A stretch of 64,000 nucleotides of DNA from Gaetbulibacter_B jejuensis (GTDB taxonomy: Bacteria > Bacteroidota > Bacteroidia > Flavobacteriales > Flavobacteriaceae), in assembly GCF_039524015.1 (NCBI RefSeq), contig NZ_BAAAGF010000002.1, positions 496,001-560,000 of the forward strand, read 5' to 3'. The notes beneath the pieces are model-generated. The model was not told where the DNA came from. It ran no database searches and was given only the letters and a program-made list of their open reading frames with translations. Shown one piece after another: positions 58,709 to 64,000 of the stretch. How positions within the stretch are numbered: the first letter of the stretch is position 1; every line of letters starts with the position of its first letter. A program made the position numbers and the translations under genes.

Positions 58709-60043
58709 ATGGCAGAACTTCAAAAGGGAAGTAAAAAACTTCTTAATGCTTGGGCATTTTATGATTGGGCAAATTCAGTATATACTTTAACTATAGCATC
58801 TTCTATTTTTCCATTGTTTTATGGGAGTTTATTTGCAACAAAAACCGAACTAGTTTCGGCATTTGGATATGAATTTAAACAAACCGTTTTAATTGAAATT
58901 GTAACAGCCTTTACCTTTCTTGTGGTTGCGTTTTCATCACCAATACTTTCAGGTATTGCCGATTTTGTAGGAAACAAAAAAACGTTCATGAAGTTTTTCT
59001 GTTATGTTGGTGGCTTAGGTTGTATAGGCTTGTATTGGTTTAGTAAAGATTTAATTCACGTTAGTTTACTATTCTATTTTATGGGACTTATAGGATATTG
59101 GGGAAGTTTGGTGTTTTATAATTCGTACTTACCAGACATCGCGTTCGAAGACCAACAGGATAGCATAAGTGCAAAAGGATTTAGTTTGGGCTACATAGGT
59201 AGCGTGTTATTATTAATTCTTAACCTTTTTATGGTTATGTTTCCTGAGTGGTTTGGATTTGATGTTGGTACAACCGAAGAGTCTCGAAATACAGCTTCAA
59301 TAGAAGCTATGAGAATTTCATTTATAACAGTTGGGTTATGGTGGATTATATTTAGTCAGTACACATTTTACGTATTACCAAAAGGAACATCTAAAGGTCA
59401 TAAAGTAACCAAAAGTGTAATTTTTAACGGATTTACTGAGCTTAAATCGGTTTGGAAAGAGCTTAAGCAAAACCTAAGATTAAAACGTTATTTGTATGCG
59501 TTTTTTGTATTTAGTATGGCTGTACAAACCATTATGTTAATGGCTGTATACTTTGGTGAAAAAGAAATTCTTTGGGCTGATGATAATGAAAAAAGAACAG
59601 GATTAATAGTGAGTATACTAGTAATTCAATTAGTAGCTGTATTAGGAGCTGTATTGACTTCGAGGGCATCAAAACGTTTTGGAAACAAATACACGCTAAT
59701 TGTAATTAATGCTATATGGATGCTTTTATGTGTTTGTGCTTACTTTGTAACATTGCCAATACACTTTTATGTTACTGCTGCTTTTGTAGGTTTGGTAATG
59801 GGAGGAATACAAGCTTTGGCTCGTTCTACGTATTCAAAATATTTACCTGAAACTGAAGATTCAACCTCATATTTTAGTTTTTATGATGTAGCTGAAAAAA
59901 TAGGAATCGTTATAGGTATGGCTATTTTTGCTATTGTTGACCACATAAGTACAATGCGAAATGCTATTGTATTTTTATTTCTGTTTTTCTTATTTGGAAT
60001 AATTTTATTGTTCAGAGTGCCTAAATCTAATCCTGAAAATTAA
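58709..60043 (+). CDS. MFS transporter, UMF1 (Atg22-like) type
   Basis: 444 residues with about 12 helices. The N-terminal NAWAFYDWANSVYTLTIASS is the UMF1/Atg22 signature, and the loop motif SGIADFVGNKKTFMKFFCYV follows helix 2. The last helices hold ATRSTYSKYLPETEDSTSYFSFYD-like residues (split motif around 375-395). The family is thought to export amino acids or small molecules. Substrate unknown; it starts 12 nt after the M48 terminator. Confidence 0.88.
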   Translation: MAELQKGSKKLLNAWAFYDWANSVYTLTIASSIFPLFYGSLFATKTELVSAFGYEFKQTVLIEIVTAFTFLVVAFSSPILSGIADFVGNKKTFMKFFCYVGGLGCIGLYWFSKDLIHVSLLFYFMGLIGYWGSLVFYNSYLPDIAFEDQQDSISAKGFSLGYIGSVLLLILNLFMVMFPEWFGFDVGTTEESRNTASIEAMRISFITVGLWWIIFSQYTFYVLPKGTSKGHKVTKSVIFNGFTELKSVWKELKQNLRLKRYLYAFFVFSMAVQTIMLMAVYFGEKEILWADDNEKRTGLIVSILVIQLVAVLGAVLTSRASKRFGNKYTLIVINAIWMLLCVCAYFVTLPIHFYVTAAFVGLVMGGIQALARSTYSKYLPETEDSTSYFSFYDVAEKIGIVIGMAIFAIVDHISTMRNAIVFLFLFFLFGIILLFRVPKSNPEN

Positions 60044-60084
60044 TTAAAAGTATTATGTTTGTAAAAATTCAACTCAAAACTATT

Positions 60085-60945
60085 ATGAAAAAACTCAGTT
60101 TTTTATTTTCTCTATTTATTCTTTTATCAGCATTTACTTGCGAAAACGAACCATTAGATAGTGAAATAGATACATCAAACTCAGGAAATTTAAATTGTGA
60201 AGCTGCAGCACAAGAAGTGGCTACAGCTGCTTTAGCTTTTGTTTCGGTTACTGATGATAACTATACTCAATTGTGTTCTGCGTACAAAACCGCATTAGAA
60301 AACTTATTAGCTGCTTGTGGTGATCCTGATGGAAGCATTCAATCTAGTATCGACGCTTTAGGAGATTGTTCTGACCCTAACGGATTTGATGATTGTGAAG
60401 CTTTAGCGAACGCAACTAACTTAGCTGAGGTAAACTTTAATAATGCAACTGATGATAATTATGCTGATTATTGTAATGCTTACAAATTGGCTTTAGAAAA
60501 CCAAATTGCCGAATGTGGAGATAACGACGGAAGCTTACAAGCGATTGTTGATGATTTAGGCGAATGTGTTGTAAATGTTGAAAACCCTGATCAAGAACTA
60601 AGCCTTTTTGCAGGTACAGCTCCAATTGATTTTGAAGATATTAGTGTAGCTGTTGAAAACGGAATGGTAAAAGTTACAGGAGTAGATACATCTCCAGGAT
60701 CTGTATATTCAATTTATTTTGAAGTACCTGTTGATGCTACAGGAGAAGGTTTAATTAATGATACTTTTGAATTAACATTAACATCAGTATTTTATCCTTC
60801 AGAATTAGGACCTCCATTTGATTTTGTATCAAATATAACAGTTAATGAAGCTGGAAATTTAGTTGGTTCTTTTGGAGGAGTAGTTACCAATGCAGATGGA
60901 GGAGACCTTAGTATTACTTCAGGTGTTATTAATATTACGTATTAA
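60085..60945 (+). CDS. Lipoprotein with tandem cysteine-containing repeats
   Basis: 286 residues from the ATG at 60085; an upstream ATG at 60055 is less likely because it moves the signal peptide inward. Signal MKKLSFLFSLFILLSAFTCE with lipobox AFTC. Two 60-residue repeats follow, each with Cys at both ends and centre: NCEAAAQEVATAALAF .. AYKTALENLLAACGD and DCEALANATNLAEVNF .. AYKLALENQIAECGD. The C-terminal half is a beta domain. Function unknown. Confidence 0.72.
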   Translation: MKKLSFLFSLFILLSAFTCENEPLDSEIDTSNSGNLNCEAAAQEVATAALAFVSVTDDNYTQLCSAYKTALENLLAACGDPDGSIQSSIDALGDCSDPNGFDDCEALANATNLAEVNFNNATDDNYADYCNAYKLALENQIAECGDNDGSLQAIVDDLGECVVNVENPDQELSLFAGTAPIDFEDISVAVENGMVKVTGVDTSPGSVYSIYFEVPVDATGEGLINDTFELTLTSVFYPSELGPPFDFVSNITVNEAGNLVGSFGGVVTNADGGDLSITSGVINITY

Positions 60946-60964
60946 GAAATATAAACGATAAAAA

Positions 60965-61008
60965 TAAAAAGCCACTCTTCCTAAGTAATGGGATTGAGTG
61001 GCTTTTTT
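60965..61008. terminator. Bidirectional terminator
   Basis: AAAAGCCACTC / GAGTGGCTTTT (60967-60977, 60996-61006) with A and T tracts. It serves the lipoprotein gene (+) and the GIN-domain gene (-). Confidence 0.85.
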
Positions 61009-61028
61009 AATTGATTGATGAAATTATT

Positions 61029-61739
61029 TTAGTTGCTAATACTTCCTGAGCCTGCAACTTTAGTGTCTTCAGTTTTTGGGTTGCCTCTATATTCTATATC
61101 ACCAGAACCTGCAACTCTTGCTTTTAAACTTATATTACTCACAACTTCTGCATCACCAGAACCTGCTACAGCTACATTTGTGTGGTTTGACTGCAAATTA
61201 AAACCATGAAAATCTCCTGATCCTGAAACTTTAGCTTCTAACTCATTGGTGTTTCCTTTAAGCGTTAAATCGCCAGAGCCAGCTAGTTTTCCAACTATAG
61301 AAGAAGCCTCTACGTTAAGTACTACATCACCAGAACCAGCTAAAGCTACGTCGAGGTTTGTAGAGGTAATTTTATCTTCGTTCCAAAGGTCTCCAGAACC
61401 AGCAAGCGATACATTATTGATATCTTTAAACGGAATGGTAATTTTAATTGTTTTCCCTTTACTTGTTCTAAGGTTAACATTGTTTTCGGTTTTAACGATA
61501 AGGTTTCCACCTTTAACTTCGGTAACTATATATTCTAAAAGGTTTTCTTCTCCTTCGATAGTTATGTTACCTTCAGTTCCTGCTACCAAAATGTAATCAA
61601 ACGACCCAGCACATTTTATACCATCATAGTCTGATGTTGATCTGGTAATAGTGGTCATGTTTCCATTTCCTTTTATTTTTTGTGCGTTTGCAATAAACGA
61701 ACATGCTAAAAAGGCTAAAAATAAGATTGATTTTTTCAT
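61029..61739 (-). CDS. Head-GIN domain (DUF2807) secreted protein
   Basis: 236 residues with a signal peptide (MKKSILFLAFLACSFIANA). Seven copies of a GSGD-type motif (LAGSGDLWNED, LAGSGDVVLNV, VSGSGDFHGFN, VAGSGSISN at the end) spaced by about 20 residues indicate a right-handed beta helix. Known as the GIN/DUF2807 fold, with no firm function. Last gene of the ECF sigma operon, 19 nt after the DUF4097-like gene. Confidence 0.88.
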   Translation of the reverse strand: MKKSILFLAFLACSFIANAQKIKGNGNMTTITRSTSDYDGIKCAGSFDYILVAGTEGNITIEGEENLLEYIVTEVKGGNLIVKTENNVNLRTSKGKTIKITIPFKDINNVSLAGSGDLWNEDKITSTNLDVALAGSGDVVLNVEASSIVGKLAGSGDLTLKGNTNELEAKVSGSGDFHGFNLQSNHTNVAVAGSGDAEVVSNISLKARVAGSGDIEYRGNPKTEDTKVAGSGSISN

Positions 61740-61758
61740 TGTTTGTTGTGTTTTTTGA

Positions 61759-62853
61759 TTAATTCTCTTTTAGTGTTACACTTCCATAATCTGAAGTGAT
61801 TTTAATGTTGTTTCCGCTATTAGGACTTCCTTTATGTCCTAAGTAATACTTGTCAGTAGATTCTATTCGTTTTTTAGAAATTTCAACAGCATCATCAATT
61901 TTTAGGGATGCATACTCTAAATCAATTTCAAAATTAAAGTTGTATCCAGGATCGTAGCCAATTGTAATTCCAACGTAATCTGACTCTATCAATACATTTC
62001 CTGCATTTGCAGCCATTTTAGCAATTTTTATAGAACCATAATCAGCATTCAATTTTACATTTTTATAAATGTTGCCAAGTCTTTGAGTAAGGTAATCTCC
62101 TTTGCCATTTACGTTGTTTGCGTTATTAATGGTAATTGAACCATAGTCACAATTGTAACTTACATTTTCAGCAACTTCAATTGTAGAGTCTGTATAGTCT
62201 GCCGAAATTTCAAGATTTTTGGTTTTTGCAACAGTATAACCACTGTAATCAGCATTGATTTTACCACTTTTTATATACTCAAAGTAGCAGTTTTTAGTAT
62301 AGTCAAAGCTTAGTATATTGTTGTCAGACATTAATTCTTTTGTGGTAATCTTTCCGTAATCGCATCTTATTATAGCGCTTCCTTCTAGCTTATCAAGTGT
62401 AATGCTACCATAGTCGTTGTTTAAATCGACATTGTTAGTAATAGGAAGGTTGACGATGTAATTAATTTCCATATTAATATTGTTACCTTTTCCCCAATTC
62501 CACCAAGACTTTGATTTGTTTTTATTGAAAATGGTTTTTGCTTCAACTTCGTTTGATGTTGCGTTAAATTCAACAGTAATTTCATCAAGCTTTTTTTGAA
62601 CTTCGTCTAAATCATTTCCGTTGGTTTTTATAACCACTTCAATAGATGTCGTGTTGCCCTCATAGGTAGCTACATTAATATTACCATAGCTATTTTTTAT
62701 TCTTAATAGAGCATCACTGTTAACAGTAAACTCTTTTTTAATGGTTTTTTCTTTAGTGTGTTTGCCTTTTAAGCTTGTTCCACCAGCTATAGCAGATAGT
62801 GGCATCACTAAAACCAAGGTTAAAAACAGGTTATATAGTATTTTTGATTTCAT
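61759..62853 (-). CDS. DUF4097-like secreted beta-helix protein
   Basis: 364 residues with a signal peptide (ILYNLFLTLVLVMPLSAIA). The mature protein consists of repeated short strands with the recurring motif YGSI/YGNI (NNDYGSITLDK, NCDYGSITINN, NADYGSIKIAK, TSDYGSVTLKE), typical of DUF4097-type adhesin-like folds. Its start lies 23 nt inside the end of the probable anti-sigma gene, so translation is coupled. It is likely the main envelope output of the sigma factor. Confidence 0.78.
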   Translation of the reverse strand: MKSKILYNLFLTLVLVMPLSAIAGGTSLKGKHTKEKTIKKEFTVNSDALLRIKNSYGNINVATYEGNTTSIEVVIKTNGNDLDEVQKKLDEITVEFNATSNEVEAKTIFNKNKSKSWWNWGKGNNINMEINYIVNLPITNNVDLNNDYGSITLDKLEGSAIIRCDYGKITTKELMSDNNILSFDYTKNCYFEYIKSGKINADYSGYTVAKTKNLEISADYTDSTIEVAENVSYNCDYGSITINNANNVNGKGDYLTQRLGNIYKNVKLNADYGSIKIAKMAANAGNVLIESDYVGITIGYDPGYNFNFEIDLEYASLKIDDAVEISKKRIESTDKYYLGHKGSPNSGNNIKITSDYGSVTLKEN

Positions 62854-63394
62854 TATTTTGTTGCTTTAATTGTTTAACTTGTTCTATGTTTTCTAGTACT
62901 GATTGTAATACGTCAATTCTGGTTTGAAAATTTGAGATCATAGCATAAATAACTCGTTTGTCATCTCCACTTTCGGTAAGGTCAACTTTTAGTAATTCGT
63001 ATTCTTTTTCTAAAATGTTTAACTGCTTTAAAGCATCGTCAACCAAAACTTTGGTTTCAGGAGAACGCTCATCTTTAAGTAATGCTAATTCTTTGTTTAT
63101 AGCTGTTGTAAAGAAATCTTGAGTTTTTGATAACTCTGGAGACACACTAGCTAAATCTTTTACTTCAGGTTCTTGCTGAGTAATAGTAAAAAGACTTAAA
63201 CATAGTATTACTGATGCAGCAACAGCCATTAAAGGTTTCCAAATGTTTTTACCTTTGGATTGAACCGTTGTTACTTTAGTATCTTGAGTTTTTAATTTAC
63301 TCAAAAAACGATCTTGATGACCTATAGATGGAGTTTCAATGTCAAATTGACCATCTAGCTTTTCAAACAAATTCTTTAAGTTATCTTTTTCCAT
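62831..63394 (-). CDS. Probable membrane-anchored anti-sigma factor
   Basis: 187 residues. A soluble N-terminus (MEKDNLKNLFEKLDGQFDIE), one membrane helix (IWKPLMAVAASVILCLSLFT, about 51-70) and an extracytoplasmic helical, coiled-coil tail (LALLKDERSPETKVLVDDAL). Single-pass layout directly after an ECF sigma gene is the usual form of an anti-sigma factor. No FecR domain is visible. It starts 9 nt after the sigma stop and overlaps the next gene by 23 nt. Confidence 0.7.
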   Translation of the reverse strand: MEKDNLKNLFEKLDGQFDIETPSIGHQDRFLSKLKTQDTKVTTVQSKGKNIWKPLMAVAASVILCLSLFTITQQEPEVKDLASVSPELSKTQDFFTTAINKELALLKDERSPETKVLVDDALKQLNILEKEYELLKVDLTESGDDKRVIYAMISNFQTRIDVLQSVLENIEQVKQLKQQNNEIKNTI

Positions 63395-63403
63395 ATCGTT
63401 TAC

Positions 63404-63964
63404 TTATAATTCCGCTAATGGCTGAAGTTTTTGCCTCAAACTCTCTTTAGCTCTAGATATCATTGTTCTGCAATTAGCGTGTGATATATTCATGATTTCC
63501 GAAATTTCTTCATAATCATAACCTTCAATTAAATGCAGTGTTAAGCTAACTTGGTAATTTTCTTTAAGCTGCTTCATACTCTGCATAACTTGGGTTGCTT
63601 TTAGATTGGTAAATTCATAATCTTCGGCAATCCCTTGCTCATCTTCAATTTTATACATTACATTATCTAAAGGAACATCACTGTATTTACTGTTTTTATT
63701 ATAATGGTAAATACTATTGTTTACTACAATTCGTTTTAACCATGATCCAAAAGTCGACTCGTTTTTTAAGCTGTCTAATTTTGTAAAAGCGGTTAAAAAA
63801 GAATCTTGCATGATATCTTCAGCTTCAAAGCTGTCTTTTACAATTCGGTATGCAGTATTATACATAGCTTTGTAATACCGGTTGTAGACTTCCATTTGCG
63901 CGTTTTGGTTGCCTAATTTACATAGCTGTAGTAGCTGCTCTATATTTTGATTGGTTAGTGTCAA
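63404..63964 (-). CDS. ECF-type RNA polymerase sigma factor
   Basis: 186 residues starting at a TTG (63964); an in-frame stop at 63977-63979 excludes an earlier start. The sigma-70 region 2 (NRYYKAMYNTAYRIVKDSFE and DIMQDSFLTAFTKLDSLKNE) and region 4 (LTLHLIEGYDYEEISEIMNI then SHANCRTMISRAKESLRQKL) are clear. It heads an operon with a probable anti-sigma factor and two beta-rich secreted proteins, which it likely controls in response to envelope stress. Confidence 0.9.
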   Translation of the reverse strand: MTLTNQNIEQLLQLCKLGNQNAQMEVYNRYYKAMYNTAYRIVKDSFEAEDIMQDSFLTAFTKLDSLKNESTFGSWLKRIVVNNSIYHYNKNSKYSDVPLDNVMYKIEDEQGIAEDYEFTNLKATQVMQSMKQLKENYQVSLTLHLIEGYDYEEISEIMNISHANCRTMISRAKESLRQKLQPLAEL

Positions 63965-64000
63965 AAAACAAATGCTTTAGTATAAAGATGTATGTGTTTT

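Overview
This window is chromosomal DNA of a low-GC member of the Flavobacteriaceae (Bacteroidota). The evidence is the family content: VC_2705-type symporter, DUF6048/DUF6452, DUF2027-Smr, CCC-motif and DUF2752 membrane proteins, head-GIN protein, a TonB receptor with a carboxypeptidase-like N-terminus, and many SPI lipoproteins. Promoters of the TTG-N(17-23)-TANNTTTG type and the near absence of Shine-Dalgarno sequences agree. A marine genus near Olleya, Lacinutrix or Psychroserpens is possible, but that is only an impression. I see no rRNA, tRNA, CRISPR, transposase, phage or plasmid gene. Most of the window is core chromosome with small accessory insertions.

Layout. 0-6.1 kb: two-carbon metabolism, with the 3' end of a sodium:solute (acetate-type) symporter, an AraC regulator, aldehyde dehydrogenase, DUF779 and acetyl-CoA synthetase. 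6.1-8.0 kb: Crp/Fnr-YceI pair bracketed by two similar clusters of palindromic repeats. 8-15 kb (minus): S1/P1-type nuclease, Bcr/CflA efflux pump, DUF1579 protein, and a three-gene biotin-dependent acyl-CoA carboxylase (BCCP, AccC, PccB-like). 14.5-19.5 kb (minus): DnaQ-like exonuclease coupled to a cNMP/CBS/DUF294 protein, PrsW protease, NUDIX hydrolase and M42 peptidase. 19.6-27.6 kb: small housekeeping genes, a ZIP transporter, and two RNA methyltransferases (RlmL-like and RlmD-like), the second beside the DUF6452/DUF6048 pair.

27.7-31 kb: ornithine aminotransferase with a long structured leader, then a run of tiny membrane proteins (DUF5362, two DUF2752, CD225/dispanin, CCC-motif). 31-37 kb: Smr protein, Asp-rich lipoprotein, cysteine desulfurase, CHAP lipoprotein, and a patch of poorly known secreted proteins. 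37-41.4 kb (minus): M23 peptidase and TonB receptor. 41.5-44 kb: coiled-coil protein, ZapA, a 6S-like RNA and ribonuclease Y. 44-49.3 kb: PAS histidine kinase, XerD, two tandem outer-membrane-protein copies, AroQ and two more barrel-like proteins. 49.3-60.9 kb: dihydrolipoyl dehydrogenase, type II NADH dehydrogenase, lipoprotein MsrB, glycogen branching enzyme plus GH31 glucosidase, M48 protease, UMF1-type transporter and a repeat lipoprotein. 61-64 kb (minus): ECF sigma factor, probable anti-sigma factor and two beta-rich surface/periplasmic proteins in one operon.

Functional themes are acetate/aldehyde use, acyl-CoA carboxylation, envelope biogenesis and RNA modification or decay. Most worth checking are the 6S-like RNA between zapA and rny, the ornithine aminotransferase leader with mutually exclusive helices, the S1/P1 nuclease lacking a canonical zinc ligand, the repeat clusters around Crp-YceI, and promoters abutting start codons that predict leaderless mRNAs.
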